Assembly (NCBI GenBank): GCA_946886245.1
Contig: CAMPIF010000004.1
Location: 1 to 31,489, forward strand
Reading direction: 5' to 3'
Length of the DNA: 31,489 nt
Source: Ectopseudomonas composti
GTDB lineage: Bacteria; Pseudomonadota; Gammaproteobacteria; Pseudomonadales; Pseudomonadaceae
The notes under the pieces were generated by a model. That model ran no database searches. It saw only the letters and a list, made by a program, of their open reading frames with translations, and was not told where the DNA came from. Shown piece by piece: positions 23,445 through 31,489 of the stretch (its first letter is position 1; each line of letters begins with the position of its first letter). The translations under genes and the position numbers were made by a program.

Positions 23445-24002
23445 ATGGCCAGCAACTGGCAGATACAGCAAACGGCGCGAGTGGTACGTGAGGGAGGCGT
23501 GATCGCCTATCCGACCGAGGCGGTCTGGGGCCTGGGCTGCGATCCCTGGAACGAGGAGGCGGTGTATCGTCTTCTGGCGCTCAAGGAGCGGCCGATGCAC
23601 AAGGGGCTGATTCTGGTGGCCGATGACATCGAACAGTTCGACTTCCTGCTCGATGATCTGCCAGAGGTCTGGCAGGAACGCCTCGCCGGCACCTGGCCTG
23701 GCCCGAATACCTGGCTGGTGCCGCATCAGAATCGCCTGCCCGAATGGGTCACGGGCCAGCACGACAGCGTTGCCCTGCGCGTCAGTGACCATCCGCTGGT
23801 TCGCGCGCTGTGCCGCTACACCGGCCCGCTGATCTCCACCTCGGCCAATCCGACGGGGCGCCCTTCGGCGCGTTCGCGCCTGCGCGTCGAGCAGTACTTC
23901 CCGGGCGAACTGGACAAGGTCCTCGGCGGCGCGCTGGGCGGACGCAAGAACCCCAGTCTGATTCGTGACCTGCGTACGGGCGATGTGATTCGCCCGTCCT
24001 AG
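23445..24002 (+). CDS. tsaC: Threonylcarbamoyl-AMP synthase TsaC (YrdC/RimN)
   Basis: A 185-residue enzyme that makes threonylcarbamoyl-AMP from threonine, bicarbonate and ATP for the t6A modification at position 37 of ANN-decoding tRNAs. Motifs are [12 protein letters not shown] (22-33), [11 protein letters not shown] (47-57) and [11 protein letters not shown] (131-141), which bind ATP and the adenylate. The short form without a C-terminal Sua5 domain is normal for this family. GGAG is eight bases before the ATG. It is 65 bases downstream of dprA. Confidence 0.95.
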   Translation: MASNWQIQQTARVVREGGVIAYPTEAVWGLGCDPWNEEAVYRLLALKERPMHKGLILVADDIEQFDFLLDDLPEVWQERLAGTWPGPNTWLVPHQNRLPEWVTGQHDSVALRVSDHPLVRALCRYTGPLISTSANPTGRPSARSRLRVEQYFPGELDKVLGGALGGRKNPSLIRDLRTGDVIRPS

Positions 24003-24030
24003 CAGAGCGGTTCAAGCTGCAAGCCATTGC

Positions 24031-24159
24031 CGTAGGGTGCGCTGCGCGCACCGCGAAAACCACACAGGTCCGAGGGCGAGCGGTGCGCATGGCGCACCCT
24101 ACGGTACGTCGCGCCGCCATTCACGAATCATCTTGTAGGGTGCGCCGCGCGCACCGGCG
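24031..24159. repeat. GTAGGGTGCGC repeat array between tsaC and qor
   Basis: CGTAGGGTGCGCTGCGCGCACCG (24031-24053) and CGGTGCGCATGGCGCACCCTACG (24081-24103) form an imperfect inverted pair. A third copy, GTAGGGTGCGCCGCGCGCACCGG, follows at 24135-24157 and matches the copy at 6057-6077 closely. It lies between convergent genes and may end transcription. Confidence 0.75.
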
Positions 24160-24212
24160 CTTCGCAACACCCTGTCCGAAAGAATCGCGACACCACCAAT
24201 ATCTATCCGTCC

Positions 24213-25190
24213 TCACGGCAGCAGGATGGTCGAGCCGGTGGTCTGCCGCGAGCTCAGCGCATCCTGTGCGGCGGCGGCGTCCTTCAGTGCGTAGCGGTTG
24301 CTGATTTCCACCTGCAGCTGGCCACCGGCGATCATGCCGAACAGCTCGTCGGCCATGGCCTGCAGGCGCTGTGCGCTGGTGGCGTAGCCGGCCAGGGTCG
24401 GGCGGGTGACGTACAGCGAACCCTTCTGCGCCAGAATGCCCAGGTTGACGCCGGTCACCGCGCCCGAGGCATTGCCGAAGCTGACCAGCAGGCCGCGTGG
24501 CGCCACGCAGTCCAGCGAGGTTTCCCAGGTGTCCTTGCCGACGCCGTCATAGACCACCGGGCACTTGGCGCCGTCGGTCAGTTCCAGCACGCGCTGCACG
24601 ACGTTCTCATGGCTGTAGTCGATGGTCGCCCAGGCCCCCTGCTCCGTGGCCCGAGCTGCTTTCTCGGCAGAACTGACGGTGCCGATCAGCTTCACGCCCA
24701 GCGCCTTGGCCCACTGGCAGGCGAAGGAGCCGACACCGCCGGCCGCAGCGTGGAACAGGATGGTTTCGCCGCCCTTGAGCTCGTAGGTCTGGCGCAACAG
24801 GTACTGCACGGTCAGGCCCTTGAGCATCACCGCCGCGGCCTGCTCGAAGCTGATGTCGTCCGGCAGTTTCACCAGCTTGTCGGCGGGCAGCACGTGCAGC
24901 TCGCTGTAGGCGCCGAGCGGGCCGGTGGCGTAGGCGACGCGGTCACCGACTTCGAGGCCTTCTACCTCGCTGCCGATCGCCTCGACCACACCGGCACCTT
25001 CGGTGCCCAGGCTCGAAGGCAGCGCGGGTGGCTGATACAGGCCGCTGCGGAAGTAGGTGTCGATGAAGTTCAGGCCGATGGCCCGGTTGGCCACGCGAAC
25101 CTCGCGCGGGCCTGGTGCTGCCGGCTGGTAGTCGCGGTATTCCAGCACGTCGCTGCCGCCGTGCTGGCTGAACTGAATACGCTTGGCCAT
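24213..25190 (-). CDS. qor: NADPH:quinone oxidoreductase (Qor family, zinc-free MDR)
   Basis: A 325-residue medium-chain reductase of the quinone oxidoreductase group. GLNFIDTYFRSGLY, SLGTEGAGVVEAIG and GDRVAY form the N-terminal catalytic domain; HAAAGGVGSFACQWAKALG near residue 145 is the NADPH-binding Rossmann motif. The structural-zinc cysteines and catalytic Cys/His of true alcohol dehydrogenases are absent, as expected for Qor. It reduces quinones or related alkenones with NADPH. The ATG at 25190 has AAGGA seven bases upstream. It diverges from hemF. Confidence 0.92.
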   Translation of the reverse strand: MAKRIQFSQHGGSDVLEYRDYQPAAPGPREVRVANRAIGLNFIDTYFRSGLYQPPALPSSLGTEGAGVVEAIGSEVEGLEVGDRVAYATGPLGAYSELHVLPADKLVKLPDDISFEQAAAVMLKGLTVQYLLRQTYELKGGETILFHAAAGGVGSFACQWAKALGVKLIGTVSSAEKAARATEQGAWATIDYSHENVVQRVLELTDGAKCPVVYDGVGKDTWETSLDCVAPRGLLVSFGNASGAVTGVNLGILAQKGSLYVTRPTLAGYATSAQRLQAMADELFGMIAGGQLQVEISNRYALKDAAAAQDALSSRQTTGSTILLP

Positions 25191-25208
25191 CTCGGATTCC
25201 TTGTCTGA

Positions 25209-26246
<1,038 letters not shown>

Positions 26247-26256
26247 GTTTTTTCGC

Positions 26257-26314
26257 GTAGCCCGGATGCAATCCGGGGCACTTATCGACCGCTCCCGGAT
26301 TTCATCCGGGCTAC
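26257..26314. repeat. GTAGCCCGGAT inverted repeat between hemF and aroE
   Basis: GTAGCCCGGATGCAATCCGGG and CCCGGATTTCATCCGGGCTAC face each other across about 17 bases, starting 11 bases after the hemF stop. It is the same family and layout as 13008-13066. A TCCTACA-type fragment (GCCAGCCAGCTGGCTCCTACA) lies at 26374-26394. Confidence 0.8.
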
Positions 26315-26410
26315 CAACTGGCGCCATTTCCCCGCAGGAGACCGCTTGCGGGCGATCTGGCCCCAGAGCGAATCGCCAGCCAGCTGGCTCCTACACAAAC
26401 AGGATTTCCC

Positions 26411-27232
26411 ATGGACCGCTACTGCGTCTTCGGCAACCCCATCGGCCATAGCAAATCGCCGCTGATCCATCGTCTGTTCGCCGAGCAGACCAGTCAGGCG
26501 TTGACCTATGACGCGCGCCTGGCGCCGCTGGACGCTTTCGTCGGCGATGCCCGCGCCTTCTTTGCCGAAGGTCTGGGCGGCAATGTCACCGTACCCTTCA
26601 AGGAAGAGGCCTTTCGCCTGGCCGACGAACTGACCGAGCGTGCGCGCCGCGCCGGCGCGGTGAACACCCTGAAGAAGCTGGCAGACGGTCGTCTGCTCGG
26701 CGACAACACCGATGGCGCCGGTCTGACCCGTGACCTGCAGGACAACGCCGGTTTCAGCCTGGCCGGCAAGCGCATCCTCGTGCTCGGTGCCGGCGGTGCC
26801 GTGCGCGGTGTGCTCGAACCCTTCCTGGCGCAGAAACCGGCCGTGCTGGTGATTGCCAACCGTACCGTGGCCAAGGCCGAACAGTTGGTGCGCGAGTTCG
26901 CCGATCTCGGCCCACTGGTCGCCGCCGGCTTCGACTGGATCGATGCGCCGGTGGACCTGATCGTCAACGGTACTTCGGCCAGCCTTGGTGGTGAGCTGCC
27001 GGCGATTGCGCCGAGCCTGATCCAGCCCGGTCATACGGTCTGCTACGACATGATGTACGGCCGCGAGACGACCGCCTTCAACCGCTGGGCTGCCGAACAG
27101 GGCGCGGCGCGCTGCCTGGATGGTCTGGGCATGCTGGTCGAGCAGGCTGCCGAGGCTTTCGAGCTATGGCGTGGCGTGCGTCCGGATACCGCGCCGGTGC
27201 TGGCCGAACTGCGCCGCCAGCTGGCGGGCTGA
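26411..27232 (+). CDS. aroE: Shikimate dehydrogenase (NADP+)
   Basis: A 273-residue enzyme that reduces 3-dehydroshikimate to shikimate with NADPH, the fourth step toward chorismate. NPIGHSKSP (9-17) binds shikimate; Lys64 in [11 protein letters not shown] and Asp101 in [10 protein letters not shown] are the catalytic pair (K65/D102 in E. coli). [16 protein letters not shown] is the NADP site and ANRTVAKAE marks NADP preference. AGGA precedes the ATG by six bases. Confidence 0.96.
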   Translation: MDRYCVFGNPIGHSKSPLIHRLFAEQTSQALTYDARLAPLDAFVGDARAFFAEGLGGNVTVPFKEEAFRLADELTERARRAGAVNTLKKLADGRLLGDNTDGAGLTRDLQDNAGFSLAGKRILVLGAGGAVRGVLEPFLAQKPAVLVIANRTVAKAEQLVREFADLGPLVAAGFDWIDAPVDLIVNGTSASLGGELPAIAPSLIQPGHTVCYDMMYGRETTAFNRWAAEQGAARCLDGLGMLVEQAAEAFELWRGVRPDTAPVLAELRRQLAG

Positions 27233-27263
27233 ACTTCCCGAAGTTCGTGCAGAGCGCCGCTGC

Positions 27264-27427
27264 GTAGGGTGGGTTAGGCGCATGCCGCAGATACCGATGA
27301 CCCCGCAAGTTCCGACGCGCCGTAACCCACCATTAGTGTCACGCGGGAAGATCGCCTGGTGGGTTACGCGGCGCGCCATCATCGCGCTGTCAGGTCGTTC
27401 GTGTATTGCGCCGCTAACCCACCCTAC
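27264..27427. repeat. GGTGGGTTA/TAACCCACC dispersed palindromic repeat, copy 2 (two hairpins)
   Basis: Four arms alternate: GTAGGGTGGGTTAGGCGC (27264), CGCGCCGTAACCCACCAT (27316), CGCCTGGTGGGTTACGCGG (27353) and CGCCGCTAACCCACCCTACG (27408). They make two consecutive hairpins. The middle and right parts match copy 1 at 11209-11313 in order and orientation. It fills the gap between the convergent aroE and SulP genes. Confidence 0.8.
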
Positions 27428-27445
27428 GAGTTCGAGGCCGCTCAC

Positions 27446-29017
27446 TCAATCCTCGAACTGCACCGGGCAGCGCTCGGCGCCTTCGAGCTTGAGGATTTCC
27501 TCCACCACCTGCGGTCGCGCCTGGCGCAACACCAGGCTGCGTTTCAGTGCCTGCAGGCGGCGCGCCTCCTGGTGCAGCATCTCCACCCCGGCGTAGTCGA
27601 TGAAGTTGATGTGCCGCGCGTCGATCACCAGGCGCTGACCTCGGCTGCGTTGCAGCAATTGCTGGATGTACTGGCAGGCGCCGAAGAAGATCGAGCCCTC
27701 GATGCGCAGCACCTCGTCGTCGCCGTCCTGCCACAGGCGCACGCGCGGCTGCGAGGTGCGCTTGAGGTAGAAGAACAGCGAGGCCAGCACGCCGGCGTAG
27801 ATCGCCGTCTGCAGCTCCAGCACCAGGGTGGCGGCGAAGGTCAGCAGCATCACCATGAACTCGGAGCGACTGACCCGGCGCAATGCACGGATCGCCGGCA
27901 GATCCATAAGGCCCCAGCAGATCAGCAGGATGCCGGCGGCCATCACCGGCAGCGGGATATGCGTCAGCAGCGCTGCGCCGAACACCGCGAACAGCGCCAC
28001 CAGCAGTGCCGAGAACACGCCGGCCAGCGGTGTACGTGCGCCGGCCTGCAGGTTCAGCGCCGAACGGGTGAAGGAGCCGGCCGACAGCGAGGCGCAGAAC
28101 CACGGCCCGAGCATGTTCGACAGGCCCTGGGCGCGAACTTCCTGGTTGGCATCGAGGAACTGGTGCGACTTCACCGCCAGCGCACGGGCGATGGACAGGC
28201 TGGTGACCAGCCCGAGCATGCCGCAGGCCACGGCTGCCGGCAGCAGGCGCAGCACGTCGTCGAGGTCGAAACTCAGCGCAGTAAATGGCGGCAGGCCGCC
28301 GGCGAACGGTGCCACCAGGGCGATTTCATCGACCAAACGCGCAGGCAGCAACCAGGCCAGCAGGCTGCCACAGACCAGGCCGATCAGCAGTGCAGGCGCC
28401 TTGGGCCAGAGCTTGCGCACGGCCACGCTGAGCAGCAGGGTGAAGGCTGCCAGGGCCAGGCTCGGCCAGTGCGCCTCGGGCAGGTGCTGGCCGATCTGCA
28501 GCAGACTGGCCAGCGCCGTGGGCTGGCTGGTGACCTCGACGCCGAGCAGATTGGGCATCTGCCCGATGGCGATCACCAGCGCCGCGCCGAGGGTGAAGCC
28601 GAGCACCACCGACTGCGAGACGAAGTTCACCAGGGCGCCGAAGCGCAGCAGGCCGAGCAGCCATTGGAACAGTCCGGCGAGAAAGGTCAGCAGCAGGATC
28701 AGGGCGATGAATTCGTCGCTGCCCATGCGCGCCATGGGGCTGACGCTGGTGAACAGGACGATGGAGATGGCTGCCGTCGGTCCGCAGATCAGGTGCCAGG
28801 AGGAGCCCCACAGGCAGGCGATGATCACCGGCACGATGGCGGCGTACAGGCCGTATTCGGCCGGTAGCCCGGCAATCAGTGCGTAGGCCAGCGATTGCGG
28901 CAGAGCCAGGATGGCGCCGGTCAGGCCCACCAGCAGGTCATTGCCGAGGGTCTTGCGGCTGGTGCCAGGCAACCAGCGGAGAAACGGCAGCAGGGTCTGT
29001 CGGTCAGGTAGGCGCAT
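27446..29017 (-). CDS. SulP family anion transporter with STAS domain
   Basis: A 523-residue inner-membrane protein. The first 400 or so residues carry about 11-14 hydrophobic spans with SulP signatures near the N-terminus (LVGLTGAILALPQSLAYALIAGLPAEYGLYAAIVP, then GPTAAISIVLF). The C-terminal part (about 410-523) is a STAS domain with IEGSIFFGACQYI and VIDARHINFIDYAGVEML. SulP proteins carry sulfate, bicarbonate or dicarboxylates. Being next to choline sulfatase, export or uptake of sulfate or of choline sulfate is likely but not shown. No strong ribosome site precedes the ATG. It lies 58 bases downstream of the binding-protein gene on the same strand. Confidence 0.9.
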   Translation of the reverse strand: MRLPDRQTLLPFLRWLPGTSRKTLGNDLLVGLTGAILALPQSLAYALIAGLPAEYGLYAAIVPVIIACLWGSSWHLICGPTAAISIVLFTSVSPMARMGSDEFIALILLLTFLAGLFQWLLGLLRFGALVNFVSQSVVLGFTLGAALVIAIGQMPNLLGVEVTSQPTALASLLQIGQHLPEAHWPSLALAAFTLLLSVAVRKLWPKAPALLIGLVCGSLLAWLLPARLVDEIALVAPFAGGLPPFTALSFDLDDVLRLLPAAVACGMLGLVTSLSIARALAVKSHQFLDANQEVRAQGLSNMLGPWFCASLSAGSFTRSALNLQAGARTPLAGVFSALLVALFAVFGAALLTHIPLPVMAAGILLICWGLMDLPAIRALRRVSRSEFMVMLLTFAATLVLELQTAIYAGVLASLFFYLKRTSQPRVRLWQDGDDEVLRIEGSIFFGACQYIQQLLQRSRGQRLVIDARHINFIDYAGVEMLHQEARRLQALKRSLVLRQARPQVVEEILKLEGAERCPVQFED

Positions 29018-29075
29018 GATTCGGGTCGAGGGTGGGCCGCAGGCGACTCCACCCTACTCACTTGCCGCCGTTAAT

Positions 29076-29996
29076 TCAAAGCCGCGCCTTCACGGCGGCC
29101 AGACCGTCGCCACCGTCGAGGGTCTTGACGCCCTGCAGCCAGCCATCGAGTACCTGCGGGTTGGCCTGGAGCCAGGCCTTGATCGCGGCGTCGTTGCTGG
29201 CCTGCTTGCTCAGCACCTGATCCATGATGCTGTTTTCCATCTCCTGGGTAAAAGTCAGGTTGCTCAGCAGCTTGCCGACGTTGGGGCACTGTGCGGCGTA
29301 GCCCTTGCGCGCCAGGGTGTTGACCTGGCCGCTGTCGCCGAAGTACTTCTCGCCGCCTTTGAGGTACTTCATGTCGTACTGCACGTTCATCGGGTGCGGC
29401 GTCCAGCCGAGGAAGACCACGAACTGATCGCGTTTCACCGCGCGGCCGACCTGCACCAGCATCGCCTGTTCGCTGGACTCCACCAGCGTCCAGTCGCCCA
29501 GGCCGAACTCGTCGGCGGCGATCATCTGCCTGATCGACTCGTTGGCGGGTGAGCCGGAGGCGATGCCGTAGAGCTTCTTGCCGAACTTGTCGGCGTGCTT
29601 GTCCAGATCGGCGAAGGTCTTCACCCCGGCATCAAAGGCATAGGTCGGTACGGCCAGGGTGTACTCGGTGCCTTCGAGGTTTTGCGCCAGCTTGTCCACC
29701 TCGCCGCTGGCGACGAACTTGTCGTAGTTGCTTTGCTGCGCCGGCATCCAGTTGCCGAGGAACACGTCGACCTGGCCCTTGTGCAGGCCGGCGAAGATGA
29801 TCGGCACGGCCAGGGTCTGGGTTTGCGCCTTGTAGCCCAGGCCGTCGAGCAGGAAGCTGGCGATGCCGTTGGTCACGGCGATGTCGCTCCAGCCCGGATC
29901 ACCCAGCTTGACCGTGGCACAGGCGGCGTCCTCAGCCCAGACGTTGCCGGCGCTGGTGAGCGCAGTGGTGAGTAACAGCACGCTGAATCGGTTCAT
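29076..29996 (-). CDS. Choline/betaine-type ABC transporter substrate-binding protein
   Basis: A 306-residue periplasmic binding protein of the OpuAC/ChoX family. Residues 1-21 are a signal peptide (MNRFSVLLL...NVWA). Mature features are VKLGDPGWSDIAVTNGIAS, VPIIFAGLHKGQVDVFLGNW, LYGIASGSPANESIRQM and FVVFLGWTPHPMN, with tryptophans suited to caging a trimethylammonium group. Next to betC the ligand may be choline-O-sulfate or choline. No permease or ATPase gene accompanies it here, so it would borrow a core transporter from elsewhere. The ATG at 29996 has AAGGAG seven bases upstream; an in-frame ATG at 30041 would spoil the signal peptide. Confidence 0.87.
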   Translation of the reverse strand: MNRFSVLLLTTALTSAGNVWAEDAACATVKLGDPGWSDIAVTNGIASFLLDGLGYKAQTQTLAVPIIFAGLHKGQVDVFLGNWMPAQQSNYDKFVASGEVDKLAQNLEGTEYTLAVPTYAFDAGVKTFADLDKHADKFGKKLYGIASGSPANESIRQMIAADEFGLGDWTLVESSEQAMLVQVGRAVKRDQFVVFLGWTPHPMNVQYDMKYLKGGEKYFGDSGQVNTLARKGYAAQCPNVGKLLSNLTFTQEMENSIMDQVLSKQASNDAAIKAWLQANPQVLDGWLQGVKTLDGGDGLAAVKARL

Positions 29997-30028
29997 GGCG
30001 TCTCTCCTTTTTTCTTCTGTTTTGGGCC

Positions 30029-30202
30029 CCTCTAAAAACATAGGCGAGGCAGCCAGCGCAATACCGATGGCGGCCCCGCAAAAACAGGCGAAAAACGACC
30101 GGGGTCGCGCTCGACTTTACGAGCTGTAAATGAGCATTTGACCGGGCTGGCGTTCCAGCCTGTTTTTAACGCAGTGATGGCAACGCAGGTAGTTTTTAGA
30201 GG
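30029..30202. repeat. 174-base structured repeat element, copy 2 (betC-binding protein gap)
   Basis: The ends CCTCTAAAAAC (30029-30039) and GTTTTTAGAGG (30192-30202) are perfect inverted repeats. Inside are AAAAACAGGC (30080-30089, with its partner GCCTGTTTTT at 30158-30167). The core 30111-30136 is identical, reverse-complemented, to 20361-20386. It lies in the 237-base gap between betC and the binding-protein gene, in the orientation opposite to copy 1. It could influence expression inside this operon. Confidence 0.75.
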
Positions 30203-30233
30203 TGTCCCTTTGGGGGCGGCAGTCGGTAAAGGT

Positions 30234-31489
30234 TCATACCTGTGGAAAACGGGCGCGGCGTTCCAGGTCGTCGAGATCGATATGGTTGCGCATGTACTGT
30301 TGGCTGGCGTCGACCCAGGGCTGATGATCCCAGCTGGTCAGCTTGCCCTGGCTCAGGGCCTCGGCCACCAGTCGGCGGCGGCGCTGGCTGGCCAGGGTGG
30401 CGGCGTGGATGGCCGGAATATCCCAGCGTTCGCGGGCCTCGGCCAGGAAGCCGGCGAGGATGTCCTTGTGCTCGCTGCACTCGGCCAGGTTCTGACGCTC
30501 GAGCGGGTCATTGTCCAGGTTGAACAGCAGCAGCGGGTCCTGCTCGCAATAGACGAACTTCCAGGGGCCGCGACGAATCATCATCAGTGGGCTGACAGTG
30601 CCTTCGGCCATGTATTCGCCGAGTACTTCGTCGTGGCCACCCGCGCCTTGCAGGTGCGGCAGCAGGGAATGGCCCTCCAGCTCCAGGCCCTGCTCGACCT
30701 CGCCGCCGGCCAGTTCCACCAGCGTTGGCAGCAGGTCGAGGGTGGATACGGACTGGCTGACCCGGTGCGCGGCAAACTGCTTGGGCGCATGCACCAGCAG
30801 CGGCACGCGGGCGGACATCTCGAACCAGTGCATCTTGTACCAGAGGCCACGCTCGCCAAGCATGTCGCCGTGGTCGCCGGAGAAGACGATCAGGGTGTCC
30901 TCCGCCAGGCCGCATTCCTCCAGGGTGTTCAACAGCTTGCCGATATTGTCGTCGATGTAGCTGCAGGCGCCGAAGTAGGCGCGGCGGGCGTCGCGGATCT
31001 TGTTCTCGGGCAGCGGCTTGTTCCACAGGTCGATGACCTTGAGCAGGCGCTGCGAATGCGGGTCCTGCTCACTCTGCTCGAGGTACTGGCGCGGCATGGG
31101 AATATCCACGCCCTCGTAACGATCCCAGTATTCGCGCGCGATGGTGTAGGGGTCGTGCGGGTGGGTCATCGACACGGTCAGGCAGAACGGTTGATCCGGG
31201 GTCATGCGCACATGGTCGTAGAGGTACTGGCGGGCCTTGAATACCACCTCTTCGTCGAAGTCCAGCTGGTTGCTGCGCACGCAGGGGCCGGCCTGCAGCA
31301 CCGAAGACATGTTGTGGTACCAGCTGGCGCGTACGTCCGGCTCGTCCCAGTTCACTGCCCAGCCGTAGTCGGCCGGGTAGATGTCGCTGGTCAGGCGCTG
31401 CTCGTAGCCGTGCAACTGATCCGGCCCGCAGAAGTGCATCTTGCCCGACAGCGCGGTGCGGTAGCCCAGGCGGCGCAGGTAGTGGGCGT
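30234..31489 (-). CDS. betC: Choline-sulfatase BetC, partial (5' end outside window)
   Basis: The C-terminal 417 residues of an alkaline-phosphatase-superfamily sulfatase; the N-terminal part with the C-x-P-x-R motif that becomes formylglycine lies beyond 31489. The frame stays open to the window edge, reading YLRRLGYRTALSGKMHFCG, characteristic of BetC. VFSGDHGDMLGERG contains the Asp/His metal ligands, and the C-terminal choline-sulfatase extension (about the last 55 residues) is present. It hydrolyses choline-O-sulfate to choline and sulfate in the cytoplasm; choline can then be oxidised to glycine betaine. It is the first of three minus-strand genes with the binding protein and SulP transporter. 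Confidence 0.93.
   Translation of the reverse strand, partial: AHYLRRLGYRTALSGKMHFCGPDQLHGYEQRLTSDIYPADYGWAVNWDEPDVRASWYHNMSSVLQAGPCVRSNQLDFDEEVVFKARQYLYDHVRMTPDQPFCLTVSMTHPHDPYTIAREYWDRYEGVDIPMPRQYLEQSEQDPHSQRLLKVIDLWNKPLPENKIRDARRAYFGACSYIDDNIGKLLNTLEECGLAEDTLIVFSGDHGDMLGERGLWYKMHWFEMSARVPLLVHAPKQFAAHRVSQSVSTLDLLPTLVELAGGEVEQGLELEGHSLLPHLQGAGGHDEVLGEYMAEGTVSPLMMIRRGPWKFVYCEQDPLLLFNLDNDPLERQNLAECSEHKDILAGFLAEARERWDIPAIHAATLASQRRRRLVAEALSQGKLTSWDHQPWVDASQQYMRNHIDLDDLERRARFPQV

Overview
The window is high-GC Gram-negative DNA that reads as a Pseudomonas chromosome. The right half carries the run TPR protein / trkA / rsmB / fmt / def / LysM protein / dprA / tsaC / qor / hemF / aroE, which from memory matches P. 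aeruginosa PAO1 (about PA0015 to PA0025). The left end has a PilZ protein resembling PA0012. Family assignments come from reading motifs in the translations; no database search was run. Intergenic repeats of the 'GCGGCTGAAGCCGCTCCTACA' and 'GTAGCCCGGAT' kind also fit Pseudomonas.

Positions 1-968: the 5' part of a FabH-like ketoacyl synthase (minus strand, running off the left edge) diverges from a single-domain PilZ protein. Positions 1218-16109: a nearly complete ectoine/hydroxyectoine uptake and breakdown locus. The importer genes ehuB-ehuC-ehuD-ehuA are on the minus strand. Divergent from them are enuR (MocR-type regulator), eutB, eutC, doeA, doeB, doeX, doeC and doeD. Imported ectoine is opened by DoeA and deacetylated by DoeB. 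DoeD transaminates the resulting diaminobutyrate and DoeC oxidises the product to aspartate; EutB and EutC are thought to serve the hydroxyectoine branch. No eutA-like gene and no ectABC synthesis genes are present. Two unrelated genes sit between doeX and doeC: an exported NlpC/P60 peptidase and yhhQ, a queuosine-precursor transporter. The yhhQ leader contains a convincing preQ1-I riboswitch whose tail includes the Shine-Dalgarno sequence.

Positions 16248-27232: housekeeping genes. The minus-strand group def-fmt-rsmB-trkA-TPR covers deformylation and formylation of initiator Met, 16S rRNA methylation and potassium uptake. The plus-strand LysM protein, dprA and tsaC follow. Then qor (minus) diverges from hemF (plus), and aroE follows. 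hemF has a perfect TTGAC-N4-GTCAA Anr/Dnr-type palindrome placed about -42 from a predicted start point.

Positions 27446-31489: a minus-strand group of betC (choline sulfatase, 5' end outside the window), a choline/betaine-type binding protein and a SulP transporter with a STAS domain, a likely choline-O-sulfate utilisation operon. The window therefore pairs two compatible-solute catabolic systems around trkA.

Many gaps are filled by palindromic repeats of at least five families. The most unusual are two elements of 156 and 174 bp (20304-20459 and 30029-30202), in opposite orientation. They share a 26-base identical core, but each is closed by its own inverted repeat of different sequence.
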